Positions 10,637 to 19,682 of a DNA stretch of 64,000 nt are shown piece after piece (the first letter of the stretch is position 1; every line of letters begins with the position of its first letter). Under the pieces are notes generated by a model. The model was not told the origin of the DNA. It was given only the letters and a program-made list of their open reading frames with translations, and made no database searches. Where the stretch lies: positions 1,302,001 through 1,366,000 of the forward strand of contig NZ_CP121699.1 of assembly GCF_029761935.1 (NCBI RefSeq). The letters run 5' to 3'. The position numbers and the translations under genes are program-made. The stretch is from Microbacterium testaceum (GTDB lineage Bacteria; Actinomycetota; Actinomycetes; Actinomycetales; Microbacteriaceae).

Positions 10637-13476
10637 CGGGATCCTCCCGGGTTCGGGCCGACGATGCGCGGCGTCCGGCGGGCGACCCGGCGCGAGGCCG
10701 CGGTGGGCACCGCGAGCAGGAGGGCGACGAGAACGACACCGAGCGAACCGACGGCGACGAGTCGCTGGAGGCCCAGACGGCGGTCGTCGAGCGCGGGACG
10801 CGGCGTGATCGCCGCGTTCACCCGCCACAGGTCACCGCGTGTGGTCGCACCCACGGGGTCGAGCAGGTCGCGCTGGTCGAGCGAGGTGGCCGCGCCCAGT
10901 CGCGTGCCGCGGATCACATCGTCCTCGCCGGCGGGGGCCGACTCGAGCAGCACGAACGAGATCCCGCGTGCGGCGAGCCGCGACACGACGTCGTCGGCGG
11001 AGGGAGTCACGAGGTCGGCGGCGAGGGCCGCGAGCTCGACGTCCTGATCGTCGGCCGTGGTGCGCGTGGCTTCGACGGTGCTCTGTCCCGAGAGGGTGGC
11101 GCTCCCGCCCCACACCACCTGTACGCGCAGGCCGTCGGAGCGCGGGTCGAGGACGATCGTGCCGATGTCGAGCGACCCGCGGCCCTCGGCGGCGACGAAC
11201 GCCGGGAGGGTCGAGACGGGACCGTTCGTGAGGACGGAGCGGTCGGTGCCGGGGCCTGCGGTCTGCGCGGTCAGGGCCGGGGCGACCGAGACGGCGAGAG
11301 CGGCGAGGGCGAGCAGCGCGCCGACGGGGCGGAGCACGCGGACGCGCGCGGGGATGCCGGCGTCGAGCGCCACCACGGCCCCGCCGACGAGACCGATCCA
11401 CGCGAGGCTCAGTCCCGCTCCCGGCCAGATCGGCACGGGCTCGGAGTGGTCGAACGACACGGCGATCCCCACCGCGGCGAAGGCGGTAGCCAGGCCCGCG
11501 ACGGCGATGACGATGAGGGCGGATGCCGTGATCCACCGCGGCGTGAGCACGGCGAGCACGGCGAGGACCGCGAGAGGGGCCACGAGCAGGCCCACCCACC
11601 AGACCGGTCCCTCCGTCAGGCTGGCCCACCCGCCCGGGTCGGACGTGGGGAACCCGGCTGCCAACAGCGCGCGGCCGAGCGGCGTGGCCGAGGCCTCGGC
11701 TCCCGCGTAGACGATGCCGGGGTCGGCGAGCAGGCCCCAGGGGTTGCCGGCGCGCACCTGGGTCCACACGAGCGGGGCGAAGACGACGGCCGAGGGGATC
11801 AGGAGCCACACGACGCGGGCGACACCGCGGCCGGCCACGAGCGCGACGACGACGAGCGCCGCCGACCACAGGACCACGACCGCCGGCGCGAGCGAGGGCG
11901 CGCACGCGAGGACGGCGACGAGCAGGAGGGATGCCGCCCCCGCGGGCGCCCACGAGCGATGCGCCACGCAGGCGGCGTAGAAGAGCCACGGCAGGAGCAG
12001 GTGGACGAGCACACCGGCCGGGCGCCCCTCGGTGAGGGCGGCGAGGAAGGTGGGGGCGAGTGCCCAGGCGACACCGGCGACGATGCGCAGCATCGACGAC
12101 TCGGTCACGCGGGTCGCGGCGAACCACCCGCCCAGCACCGCGAGCGGAAGGGCGAGCACCCAGAGCACGACGAACGCGCGTGAGGGGTCACCGGGCGACA
12201 GCGTGCCGATCAGGGCGACGAGAGCCGAGAACGGGTCCGCCGGGCCGATGACATCCAGGCCGAGGGGGCGCGCTCCCCAGGCGGCGTCCTGCCACAGCTG
12301 GGCGACGTTCTGGCGCAGCGGGGCGAGGGCTCCCCCGCCGAGCACGGGCCACGCCAGCAACGGGGCGAAAAGGGCCGCCGAGACCGCGAGGGCGCCGAGC
12401 ACAGCCCATGCTCCCCCGCCGACGAAGAAGCGCAGTTCCGAGCGCACGGGGGCGTCGGGGTCGGCGACGTCGCTCTCCCAGCGCAGCCGCATCTCCGAGC
12501 GGGAGACCCGGAGCGGCGCGAGCCGTGACCATCCGACCACCCGCGAGGAGCGGATGCGACGACGGGCCCGGGCGATGGCCGCCGGTCGGGCCATGACGAG
12601 CAGCGTCGCCCCCCACTCGGGAAGGACGCGGTACGGGACCTTCGAGACCAGGTGCAGGATCGTGCGCCACAGGGCGAGCGGCAGCAACGACAGCCAGTGC
12701 AGCGCCACCGCCGCAGCGGGCGCGTAGACCAGGCGGCGGTGGAGTTGCGCGGTCCGTGTCGCAAAGGCGCGGCGCCGCGCGCGGCGGCGACCGCGGGCCA
12801 TCGCCGCGACCCCGTCGCCGGCGACGGCGACACGGGCGGCGGGCACGAGCGAGACGAGGTGGCCCGCGAGACGTGCGCGCACGCCCAGATCGAGCCCCTC
12901 GTCGGCGCCGCCCAGCGCGGGGTCGAGACCGCCGAGGGCGGTCCAAGCGTCGCGGCGGACGAGCAGGCCGCGGACGTCGGCGCCGAGCACGTCGGCATCG
13001 CCGTCGCGCTGTCCCTGGTCGAGTTCGCCGGCCGCGAGCTCGACGGTGCCGCCGTAGCGGTTCATGCTCACGCCCAGCGAGAGGATCGCGTCGCGGTCGT
13101 CCCACGCCACGAGCTTGGGGGCCGCGACGACCAGCGGGGGCGAGAGTTCGAGGGCGCCGGCCAGGCGCACCAGGGCGTCGGGGTCGGGCGCGGTGTCCTG
13201 CGCGAGCAGCCAGACCGCATCGCCGGTGAGGCGCGGGGTGGCCAGGGCCGTGGCGGCGGCGAATGAGGTGCCGGCCGGGGCCGTGATCACTCCCTCCGCG
13301 CCGGAGGAGGCGGCGAGACGCGTCAGAGCGGGGTCGGAGCCGCACAGCACGATCGTGAGGGCGTCGACGGGGCGGGTCTGGGCGGCGAGGGCCGAGAGGG
13401 TGCGCTCCAGATGGTTCGCTGCAGGAGTGCGTCCTTCGGGACGCACGACGAGGATGGCGTGAACACGGGCGGGCAT
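10633..13476 (-). CDS. Giant GT2 glycosyltransferase fused to a polytopic membrane region
   Basis: A 947-residue protein. Residues 1 to about 235 resemble a GT2 domain (VHAILVVRPEGRTP at the start, LLAQDTAPD near the expected Asp motif, GGLDPALGG-DEGLDLGVRARLAG). Two hydrophobic stretches follow near 250-290. After a basic segment there are about 10-12 predicted helices (about 345-720), then an extracellular domain and a last helix near 915-935. A glycosyltransferase joined to a polytopic GT-C-like half suggests lipid-linked sugar transfer, but the acceptor is unknown. It precedes DUF5719 with an ATGA overlap. TAGGCT lies ten bases before the ATG. Confidence 0.75.
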   Translation of the reverse strand: MPARVHAILVVRPEGRTPAANHLERTLSALAAQTRPVDALTIVLCGSDPALTRLAASSGAEGVITAPAGTSFAAATALATPRLTGDAVWLLAQDTAPDPDALVRLAGALELSPPLVVAAPKLVAWDDRDAILSLGVSMNRYGGTVELAAGELDQGQRDGDADVLGADVRGLLVRRDAWTALGGLDPALGGADEGLDLGVRARLAGHLVSLVPAARVAVAGDGVAAMARGRRRARRRAFATRTAQLHRRLVYAPAAAVALHWLSLLPLALWRTILHLVSKVPYRVLPEWGATLLVMARPAAIARARRRIRSSRVVGWSRLAPLRVSRSEMRLRWESDVADPDAPVRSELRFFVGGGAWAVLGALAVSAALFAPLLAWPVLGGGALAPLRQNVAQLWQDAAWGARPLGLDVIGPADPFSALVALIGTLSPGDPSRAFVVLWVLALPLAVLGGWFAATRVTESSMLRIVAGVAWALAPTFLAALTEGRPAGVLVHLLLPWLFYAACVAHRSWAPAGAASLLLVAVLACAPSLAPAVVVLWSAALVVVALVAGRGVARVVWLLIPSAVVFAPLVWTQVRAGNPWGLLADPGIVYAGAEASATPLGRALLAAGFPTSDPGGWASLTEGPVWWVGLLVAPLAVLAVLAVLTPRWITASALIVIAVAGLATAFAAVGIAVSFDHSEPVPIWPGAGLSLAWIGLVGGAVVALDAGIPARVRVLRPVGALLALAALAVSVAPALTAQTAGPGTDRSVLTNGPVSTLPAFVAAEGRGSLDIGTIVLDPRSDGLRVQVVWGGSATLSGQSTVEATRTTADDQDVELAALAADLVTPSADDVVSRLAARGISFVLLESAPAGEDDVIRGTRLGAATSLDQRDLLDPVGATTRGDLWRVNAAITPRPALDDRRLGLQRLVAVGSLGVVLVALLLAVPTAASRRVARRTPRIVGPNPGGSR

Positions 13477-13486
13477 GACGCGGATC

Positions 13487-13492
13487 AGCCTA
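13487..13492 (-). promoter_or_regulatory. -10 box of the GT2/DUF5719 operon
   Basis: TAGGCT on the minus strand, ten bases before the ATG at 13476; this predicts a leader of only a few bases. Confidence 0.5.
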
Positions 13493-13564
13493 AGCGCGTG
13501 CTCCCCTGATCACGGACGCCGCGCCGTCGGCGCGAGGATCGCTCGAGCGGACGGATGACGCGGA

Positions 13565-13888
13565 TCAGGCGCGACGCTTGAGCTTGCGGCGCTCGCGCTC
13601 GCTGAGGCCGCCCCAGATGCCGAAGCGCTCGTCGTTCTGCAGCGCGTACTCGAGGCACTCGGACTTGACGTCGCACGACGTGCAGATGCGCTTGGCATCT
13701 CGCGTCGAGCCGCCCTTCTCGGGGAAGAACGCCTCGGGGTCGGTCTGCGAGCAGAGCGCGTCGGTCTGCCAGGCGAGCGTGTTCTCTTCGGTGGAGTCGA
13801 TGTCGCGGCGAACGCCTGGTACACCGAGATCGACCGGATCGACGAACCAATTCTCCGGGACACCGGACCGGTACTGCGACGTCGCCAT
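13565..13888 (-). CDS. whiB: WhiB-family iron-sulfur transcription factor (WhiB2/WhmD type)
   Basis: A 107-residue protein with the four cluster-binding cysteines Cys46, Cys69, Cys72 and Cys78, the turn motif GIWGG at 90-94, and a basic C-terminal tail (SERERRKLKRRA) for DNA contact. WhiB proteins hold a [4Fe-4S] cluster and act with the primary sigma factor. WhiB2-type members control septation and development. The start at 13888 is chosen because GGAGGA precedes it at good spacing; a TTG at 13909 would add seven residues. Position between the DUF3499/Rv3259 block and manA matches whiB2 (Rv3260c) in M. tuberculosis. Confidence 0.92.
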   Translation of the reverse strand: MATSQYRSGVPENWFVDPVDLGVPGVRRDIDSTEENTLAWQTDALCSQTDPEAFFPEKGGSTRDAKRICTSCDVKSECLEYALQNDERFGIWGGLSERERRKLKRRA

Positions 13889-13937
13889 ATCGTCCTCCGC
13901 CTCGTTCAAGCCCCCATGACGCGGTTCCGCGCAGTCA

Positions 13938-13968
13938 TAATTACACCCGTGTCATTCCGCTGAGTCAA
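13938..13968 (-). promoter_or_regulatory. whiB promoter (-35 and -10)
   Basis: On the minus strand TTGACT (13968-13963), a 19-base spacer, then TAATTA (13943-13938) preceded by TG. Unlike most genes here it has a real leader and a strong ribosome site. Confidence 0.65.
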
Positions 13969-14034
13969 GTCGCGGATCGTAAACCCTCAAGGGCGAGGTG
14001 AACCTTTAGCCGCGTCCCCGGCGTGTCGCGGCTC

Positions 14035-15189
14035 TCACGCACCGGGCATGGCGACGAAGACCTCGCCGCCACCGTCTGCGGCGAGAGGGGACTCGTCGGG
14101 CGTGACGAGGGCGGCCTGACCCGGGAGCACGGTGATGCTCCGCCCCGAGGCGCCCGTGAGCACGGTCTCGCCCGTCACGCCGAGGGCGATCGCGACACCG
14201 CGGAGCTCCAGGCTGCCCACAGCGCCCACCCCGAAGCGACCGAGCGCGAAGTCGGCGATCCCGGGCGCGAAGACCTCGGCGTTCTCCCCCGTCGCGACCG
14301 GGCGCAGGAACGGGGGCTCGGCCGGCCGGAAGTCGACCAGGGCGAGCAGTTCGGACACGTCGATGTGCTTGGGTGTCAGGCCCCCGCGCAGCACGTTGTC
14401 GCTCGCCGCCATGATCTCGACGCCGAGACCGGCGACGTAGGCGTGCAGGACGCCGGCGGGGACGAAGATCGCCTCCCCGCGGCGCAGCTCGACGAGGTTC
14501 ATCAGCAGGGCCACCACGATGCCCGGGTCGGCGGGGTACGCCGCGTGCAGCGACCGCGTCAGGGCCAGCTCGGCGCGGAACTCCGGCGCCTCGGCCGAGG
14601 CCGCGGCATCCACGATCTCTTCGATCTCGGCGCGCTCGGCCTCGCCGAGCAGCCAACCGATCGCGGAGCGCAGCGGGTCGTCGCCGGCCAGGTGGGCCCG
14701 CAGGGTCTCGACGGCGGGAGCGTCGCCCAGGGCCGAGACGAGGGCACGCGTGCGCTCCAGGTCGCGGAGCCCCGCGAGGGCGGTGAAGGTGTCGCTCAGC
14801 GCGACGATCACCTCGGGCTTGTGATTGTCGTCCTTGTAATTGCGCTCCCCCGCATCGCGGGGAACCCCGGCACGCTCCTCGCGGGCGAAGCCCTCGACGG
14901 CCTGCTCCTTCGAGGGGTGCACCTGGATCGAAAGGGGAGCTCCGGCGGCGAGCAGCTTCAACAGGTACGGCAGCTTCGCGGGAACACCCTGCTCGGCCGC
15001 GACGGCCGGCAGCCACGCGTCGAGCGTGCGCGCGGAGCCGTCGTGCACCTCGGCCGGCGATCCCGGGTGGTCGCCGAACCACACCTCGGCTTCGGGGGCC
15101 CCGGTGGGCTCGCGCCCCTCCAGGTCGGCGATGAGGGTCGGGCTCCCCCAGGCGTAGTCGCGGGGGGTGTTCGAGATGGCGATCAGCAC
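14035..15189 (-). CDS. manA: Class I mannose-6-phosphate isomerase
   Basis: A 384-residue type I phosphomannose isomerase that interconverts fructose-6-phosphate and mannose-6-phosphate, the entry to GDP-mannose. The zinc ligands are visible: Gln89 and His91 (SIQVHP), Glu126 (HKPE) and His249 (VPAGVLHAY). The active-site Arg is in LRGGLTPKH (Arg268). It supplies mannose for GDP-sugar synthesis, including the GMD/RMD pair 23 kb away. No phosphomannomutase or GDP-mannose pyrophosphorylase is seen in the window. It starts with GTG at 15189 and has no ribosome site, but a TATGCT box lies six bases upstream. Confidence 0.95.
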   Translation of the reverse strand: MLIAISNTPRDYAWGSPTLIADLEGREPTGAPEAEVWFGDHPGSPAEVHDGSARTLDAWLPAVAAEQGVPAKLPYLLKLLAAGAPLSIQVHPSKEQAVEGFAREERAGVPRDAGERNYKDDNHKPEVIVALSDTFTALAGLRDLERTRALVSALGDAPAVETLRAHLAGDDPLRSAIGWLLGEAERAEIEEIVDAAASAEAPEFRAELALTRSLHAAYPADPGIVVALLMNLVELRRGEAIFVPAGVLHAYVAGLGVEIMAASDNVLRGGLTPKHIDVSELLALVDFRPAEPPFLRPVATGENAEVFAPGIADFALGRFGVGAVGSLELRGVAIALGVTGETVLTGASGRSITVLPGQAALVTPDESPLAADGGGEVFVAMPGA

Positions 15190-15195
15190 GGCGTC

Positions 15196-15201
15196 AGCAT
15201 A
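15196..15201 (-). promoter_or_regulatory. -10 box of manA (leaderless)
   Basis: TATGCT on the minus strand, exactly six bases before the GTG start at 15189. Confidence 0.65.
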
Positions 15202-15235
15202 ATGCGCGCACCCGACGGCGACGGATGACGACCGC

Positions 15236-15241
15236 TACCCT
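15236..15241 (+). promoter_or_regulatory. -10 box of the O-antigen-ligase-like gene
   Basis: TACCCT nine bases before the ATG at 15251; a leader of two or three bases is expected. Confidence 0.45.
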
Positions 15242-15250
15242 GAACAGACC

Positions 15251-16651
15251 ATGGCGATGCACACGAGTCACCCGGTGTCGGCGCTGCCGACGGCACCGGC
15301 GCGCGAGACGACCGGGCACCTGCTGCTCCGGGCCTGGTGCGTCCTCCTGCTCGTTCTCGCCCTGGGCGGTGTCGGCCTCGTGCATACCGTCGGACCGGCC
15401 GTGACCGCCGTGATCGTGGCGGCCAGCGCCGTCGTATCGGCGATCGTGTGGCTCGTGGTCCGCCCGCCCCTCGCCGTCCGGCGACTGCCGTGGATCGCCG
15501 CCGGCTACCTCGTCTGGGCGACCGCGTCGCTCGCGTGGAGCGCGTGGCCCGCGGCATCCGTCCTGACTCTCCTCCTGCTGTGGATCACGACCTTCCAGGG
15601 ACTGTTCGTCGGCGCCGTCCTCACCTGGAGAGACGTCGTGCGGGCGATCGCGTCCGCCGCGAAGTGGGTGGTCGGACTCTCGCTCCTCTTCGAGATCGCG
15701 GTCGCCCTGATCGTCCGGGGACCGCTGCTCCCGGGATTCGCCGCGCCGACCGCAGGCGCGGATCCGGTCGCCCCCTGGTCCGACGGCGCCCTCCTCACGG
15801 GCGGCCGGATACAGGGGATCTACGGCGATGCCGACCTGTTGGCAGCCGTCATGCTCGTCGCCATCATCGTCTTCGGCGTGCGGCTGGCGGTGGGTGCGCC
15901 TCGGCGGGCCCTGCTCATCGTGTGGATCGCGGTGGCCGGATTCCTGTTCGTCCGCGCCGCGTCGATCACGGCCGTCATCGCCGCGGCCTTCGTCGCGCTC
16001 GTGCTGGGCACCGTGCTGGTCATGCGGACGGCCAAGCGCCCCGGCGAGCGCACGCGGTGGTACCTGCTCTACGCCGCGATCGGGCTCGGCGGCGCGGCGG
16101 CGCTGTGGTTCGGGCGCGACACGATCTTCGAGATGCTGGGCCGCGGCGCCGACCTCACCGGTCGCGAGGGCATCTGGGCCGACGTGCTCACCCGGGCCGA
16201 CCAGCATCCGTTCATCGGCTGGGGGTTCTCGACGCCGTGGATCACGACGGAGCCGCTCATCGACGGCTGGATCGTCGATCAGGGGCAGATCGTCGCCCAG
16301 GCGCACGGCATGTGGCTCGACGCGTACCTGCAACTCGGCGGGGTGGGCGTGGCGCTGCTGGCGCTCGTGTACCTGGCCTACCTGTGGAGGTCGTGGTTCT
16401 TCGCCGTCGATCGCCCCCGGTGGGACCTACGAGCCGATCGCCCGCACTCTCCGCTCACGCTCCTGCCGACGCTCGTGGGCGCCCTCCTCGTCGTGCAAGG
16501 ACTGACCGATTCGGGCCCCCTGCTGCTGTGGGGCTGGATGTTCGTGGTCCTGTTTGGCGCGAAGATCAAGCAGACGCCGCTCGTGGGGGTCGGCCCGAGC
16601 GAACAGAGCATCTCGATCGAACGCGGCGAACTGCAGCGCCCCGCGCCCTGA
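15251..16651 (+). CDS. O-antigen ligase / Wzy-like polytopic membrane protein
   Basis: A 466-residue protein with about ten hydrophobic helices. It has the family's characteristic loop: LTGREGIW near 301-308, HPFIGWGF about 15 residues later, then QAHGMWLDAYLQLGGVG. The pattern fits O-antigen ligases and related Wzy polymerases, which handle undecaprenyl-linked glycans outside the membrane. In a Gram-positive there is no lipid A, so it is more likely a polymerase or a ligase to another acceptor. It opens the glycan locus, divergent from manA. Confidence 0.85.
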   Translation: MAMHTSHPVSALPTAPARETTGHLLLRAWCVLLLVLALGGVGLVHTVGPAVTAVIVAASAVVSAIVWLVVRPPLAVRRLPWIAAGYLVWATASLAWSAWPAASVLTLLLLWITTFQGLFVGAVLTWRDVVRAIASAAKWVVGLSLLFEIAVALIVRGPLLPGFAAPTAGADPVAPWSDGALLTGGRIQGIYGDADLLAAVMLVAIIVFGVRLAVGAPRRALLIVWIAVAGFLFVRAASITAVIAAAFVALVLGTVLVMRTAKRPGERTRWYLLYAAIGLGGAAALWFGRDTIFEMLGRGADLTGREGIWADVLTRADQHPFIGWGFSTPWITTEPLIDGWIVDQGQIVAQAHGMWLDAYLQLGGVGVALLALVYLAYLWRSWFFAVDRPRWDLRADRPHSPLTLLPTLVGALLVVQGLTDSGPLLLWGWMFVVLFGAKIKQTPLVGVGPSEQSISIERGELQRPAP

Positions 16652-16656
16652 CCGCC

Positions 16657-16671
16657 GAGCGTCGGACGCTC
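16657..16671. terminator. Short hairpin after the O-antigen-ligase-like gene
   Basis: GAGCGT (16657-16662) and ACGCTC (16666-16671) with a three-base CGG loop, six bases after the stop codon. The stem is short, so termination is uncertain; a new promoter follows. Confidence 0.4.
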
Positions 16672-16694
16672 AGGGTGGCGCGGAGAGCGCCCGG

Positions 16695-16700
16695 TAGACT
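16695..16700 (+). promoter_or_regulatory. -10 box of the glfT2-glfT1 operon
   Basis: TAGACT 48 bases before the GTG start; no good -35 is visible. It implies a leader of about 40 bases. Confidence 0.4.
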
Positions 16701-16748
16701 TGCGGCTGGCCGTCCGCGGCCGCGGCTCCTCGACCGAAAGATCTCTTC

Positions 16749-18662
16749 GTGACGTACACCCTGCAGAACGCCGTGCTGCCGCTCGACCGCGACCCCGACC
16801 TCCTCCCGTTGTACGTCGACCCCGAGACCTGGTCGACCATCGACGAGGAGCCGGTGCGGGTCACCAACGTCGCCCAGCTCAGCAACATCCTCGATCGCCA
16901 CCGCGCCCGCATCGTCGCGGGTCGACGCGTGTCGTTCGGCACGTACTTCAACGCCTTCCCCGCCTCGTACTGGCAGCACTGGACGGCCGTGCGCCAGGTC
17001 CGCCTCACCGTGCACACCTCGGGGGATGCCACGGTGCTCGTCTACCGCTCGAACGGCGGCGGCACGAAGCAGCGCATCGAGACCCGTGAGGTGCGCGGCG
17101 ACGCCGTCGCCACCTCGTTCGACCTCGTCCTCGATCAGTACAGCGACGGCGGCTGGATCTGGTTCGATGTCGCCGCCGACCACGCGGACGCCATGTTCGA
17201 GGGCGCCGAATGGACCACCGAGCAAGAGCCGGTCCGCGGCGGCAAGGCGAGCATCGGCGTCACGACCTACAACAAGCCCGATTACTGCGTCGAGACGCTG
17301 AAGGCCCTCGCCGACGCCCCCGACGTCCTCGACGTCGTCGACCGGGTGTTCATCATCGACCAGGGCACCGACCTGGTCGAGGCGCAGGACGCCTACCCGG
17401 AGGTGGCTGAGCGTCTGGGCGACACTCTCCAGGTGCTGCGGCAGCCCAACCTCGGCGGATCCGGCGGCTTCGCCCGCGCCATGGTCGAGACCCTCGCCCG
17501 CGAGGGGAGCGACTTCGTGCAGCTGCTCGACGACGACGTGCGCATCGAGCCGGAGTCGATCCGCCGCTCCGTGGTGTTCGGACGGTACGCCTCGGTGCCC
17601 ACGATTGTCGGCGCCCACATGTTCGACCTGCTCGACCGCCCCAAGCTGCACGCCTGGGCCGAGGTCGTCGACGACGCCCCCTTCATGTGGCGCGCGCTGT
17701 ACCAGGAGCGCCTCCCCCACGACTTCAGCGTCGCCAATCTTCGCCAGAGCCCCCTGCTGCACATGCGGCTCGACGCCGATTACAACGGCTGGTGGATGTG
17801 CCTCATCCCCACCAGCATCCTGGGCGAGATCGGCCTGTCGCTCCCCGCCTTCATCAAGTGGGACGACGCGGAGTTCTGCGTCCGGGCTCGCGATGCCGGC
17901 TACCCCACGGTCTCCATGCCCGGCGTCGCGCTCTGGCACGTGTCGTGGCTGGGTAAGGACGACTCGATCGACTGGCAGGCGTATTTCCACGCGCGCAACC
18001 GCATCGTCGCCGCCCTCTTGCACTCGCGATCGCCGCTGGGCGGAACGCTAATCCGGCACAGCCGTCGCGTCGACCTCAAGCACCTCATGATGATGCAGTA
18101 CTACCCGGTTGAATTGCGTCACCGCGCGCTCCGTGACGTGCTCTCCGGCCCCGATCACATGCGCGCGAACCTCGCCACCGCGATGCCCGAGGCCCGACTG
18201 GTGGCGAAGAAGCACGCCGAGACCGTTGTACACAAGGACTCCGGCGTCCCCCTGCGCTCGCGTCGGGGACGCCAGGTCTTCAAGCGCCTGAAAAAGCACG
18301 AGTTCGACAGTCCGACCGGCTTGTCGCTGCGCACCTTTACGCTGCGCACGCTGGTGTCGCACTGGTTCCACACCCCCCAGCCCGAGAACGTCGCGCAGCC
18401 CGAGGTCGAGTTCGGCAAGGGCGATGCGAACTGGTGGCGTGTCCCGCTCTACGACAGCGCGCTGGTCAGCGCCGCCGACGGGTCGGGCAAGAACATCTAC
18501 ACGCGCGACCGCGCAATGTTCCGCCGCATGCTCATCGACAGCTGGAAGCTGCACCGCCGCCTCCAGCGCGAATGGCCCCGCCTGTCCCGTCAGTACCGCC
18601 GCGCCCTACCCGACCTCGTCTCTGAGGCGAATTGGCGCGCGACCTTCGAGGAGCGTTCGTGA
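16749..18662 (+). CDS. glfT2: GlfT2-type polymerising galactofuranosyltransferase
   Basis: A 637-residue GT2-family enzyme, the same length as M. tuberculosis GlfT2 (Rv3808c). An N-terminal beta-sandwich-like region (1-160) precedes the GT-A domain. That domain has QLLDDDV with the metal-binding DDD at 261-263, the catalytic WDD at 371-373 (IKWDDAEFCVRARDAG) and His397 in HVSW. A helical C-terminus from about 420 follows. GlfT2 adds alternating beta-1,5 and beta-1,6 galactofuranose from UDP-Galf to a lipid-linked acceptor at the cytoplasmic face. Glf, which makes UDP-Galf, is 4 kb away. It starts with GTG at 16749 and overlaps the next gene by four bases. Confidence 0.9.
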   Translation: MTYTLQNAVLPLDRDPDLLPLYVDPETWSTIDEEPVRVTNVAQLSNILDRHRARIVAGRRVSFGTYFNAFPASYWQHWTAVRQVRLTVHTSGDATVLVYRSNGGGTKQRIETREVRGDAVATSFDLVLDQYSDGGWIWFDVAADHADAMFEGAEWTTEQEPVRGGKASIGVTTYNKPDYCVETLKALADAPDVLDVVDRVFIIDQGTDLVEAQDAYPEVAERLGDTLQVLRQPNLGGSGGFARAMVETLAREGSDFVQLLDDDVRIEPESIRRSVVFGRYASVPTIVGAHMFDLLDRPKLHAWAEVVDDAPFMWRALYQERLPHDFSVANLRQSPLLHMRLDADYNGWWMCLIPTSILGEIGLSLPAFIKWDDAEFCVRARDAGYPTVSMPGVALWHVSWLGKDDSIDWQAYFHARNRIVAALLHSRSPLGGTLIRHSRRVDLKHLMMMQYYPVELRHRALRDVLSGPDHMRANLATAMPEARLVAKKHAETVVHKDSGVPLRSRRGRQVFKRLKKHEFDSPTGLSLRTFTLRTLVSHWFHTPQPENVAQPEVEFGKGDANWWRVPLYDSALVSAADGSGKNIYTRDRAMFRRMLIDSWKLHRRLQREWPRLSRQYRRALPDLVSEANWRATFEERS

Positions 18663-19630
18663 CCACGGCCCCGTTCGACGCGAAGACCGCGACCATCGTC
18701 GTGGTCACCTACAACCGCACGCACCTGCTGACGCGATTGCTGGAGAGCATCGAGCGCATGGACCCGGCGCCCGGTCACCTCGTCGTGATCGACAACGCCT
18801 CGACCGACGACACGACCGCGGTGGTCGAGTCGTTCCGCGACCGCCTGCCCACCGAGCTGGTCTACCGCCGCCTCGAGACGAACACCGGTGGTTCCGGGGG
18901 CTTCAGCGAGGGCATGCGCGTCGCCTACGAACTCGGGTCCGAGTGGATTTGGCTCATGGACGACGACGTCGAGGTGGTCACCGACGGGCTCGCACGCATG
19001 GGCCACTGGACGCCGCGTTTCCGCAGCATCCAGGGCCGTCGGTACGACTACGACGGCAGCGAGTTCTACTGGCAGTACCGGGTGGCCGAGTCGCTGGCGA
19101 TTCCCATCCCCTTCGCTCCGGCGGATTTCGACGACTCCGGCTTCAAGCCGATGAACTCGGGCTGCTTCGAGGGCATGTTCATCCACCGCGACATCGTGGC
19201 CAAGATCGGCCTGCCCGATCCGCGCTTTTTCATCTACTGGGACGACCAGCTCTACGGGTGGTTGGCCTCACGTCAGACGCCCTCGGTCATCGTGAACGAG
19301 TTCGTGCTGCGTCGCACGCGCGAGATCAAGCAGTGGGACATGGGTATCCGGCACATGAACGCCTCGAGCGACGCGTACCGGTACTACATCATGCGCAACC
19401 GCGCCTACCTGCAGAAGTACTACCGCGCGCTCGGCGTCTACCGCGCGCTGCCCTTCACCCTCGGCACGACGCTCACCTTCGTCAAGGAACTCATCCGCCT
19501 CGCCGTCGTCGAGCGCAAGATCACCGGCACGAGCCACCTCTTCCGCGGACTCCGCGACGGCCGGCGCATCCTGCGCGACGCGTCGTGGAAGCCCATGCCG
19601 CCGCTGGAGCAGTCGCAGCCAGTCAGCTGA
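18659..19630 (+). CDS. GlfT1-like galactofuranosyltransferase (GT2)
   Basis: A 323-residue GT2 enzyme starting with GTG at 18659, overlapping the GlfT2-like stop. It has VVTYNRTHLLTRLLESI at the N-terminus, a metal site LMDDDVEV with DDD at 101-103, NTGGSGGF shared with the preceding protein, and YWDDQLYGW in the second acidic motif. Size and motifs resemble GlfT1 (Rv3782), which adds the first galactofuranose units to the linker. The tight coupling to the GlfT2 homologue supports that role. The exact acceptor and linkage are inference. Confidence 0.78.
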   Translation: MTTAPFDAKTATIVVVTYNRTHLLTRLLESIERMDPAPGHLVVIDNASTDDTTAVVESFRDRLPTELVYRRLETNTGGSGGFSEGMRVAYELGSEWIWLMDDDVEVVTDGLARMGHWTPRFRSIQGRRYDYDGSEFYWQYRVAESLAIPIPFAPADFDDSGFKPMNSGCFEGMFIHRDIVAKIGLPDPRFFIYWDDQLYGWLASRQTPSVIVNEFVLRRTREIKQWDMGIRHMNASSDAYRYYIMRNRAYLQKYYRALGVYRALPFTLGTTLTFVKELIRLAVVERKITGTSHLFRGLRDGRRILRDASWKPMPPLEQSQPVS

Positions 19631-19640
19631 ACCGATCGCG

Positions 19641-19682
19641 CGGCTCGACGCGGGGCACGCTCTTGCGCGCCCCGCTCAGCCG
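19641..19682. terminator. Bidirectional terminator between glfT1-like and acyltransferase genes
   Basis: Outer arms CGGCT (19641-19645) and AGCCG (19678-19682), then GCGGGGC (19650-19656) and GCCCCGC (19669-19675). The right side overlaps the acyltransferase stop codon. The genes are convergent. Confidence 0.65.

Noticed and set aside
13889..13909. TTG start extending WhiB by seven residues
   Set aside because: The ATG at 13888 has a GGAGGA ribosome site, while the extension covers that site.
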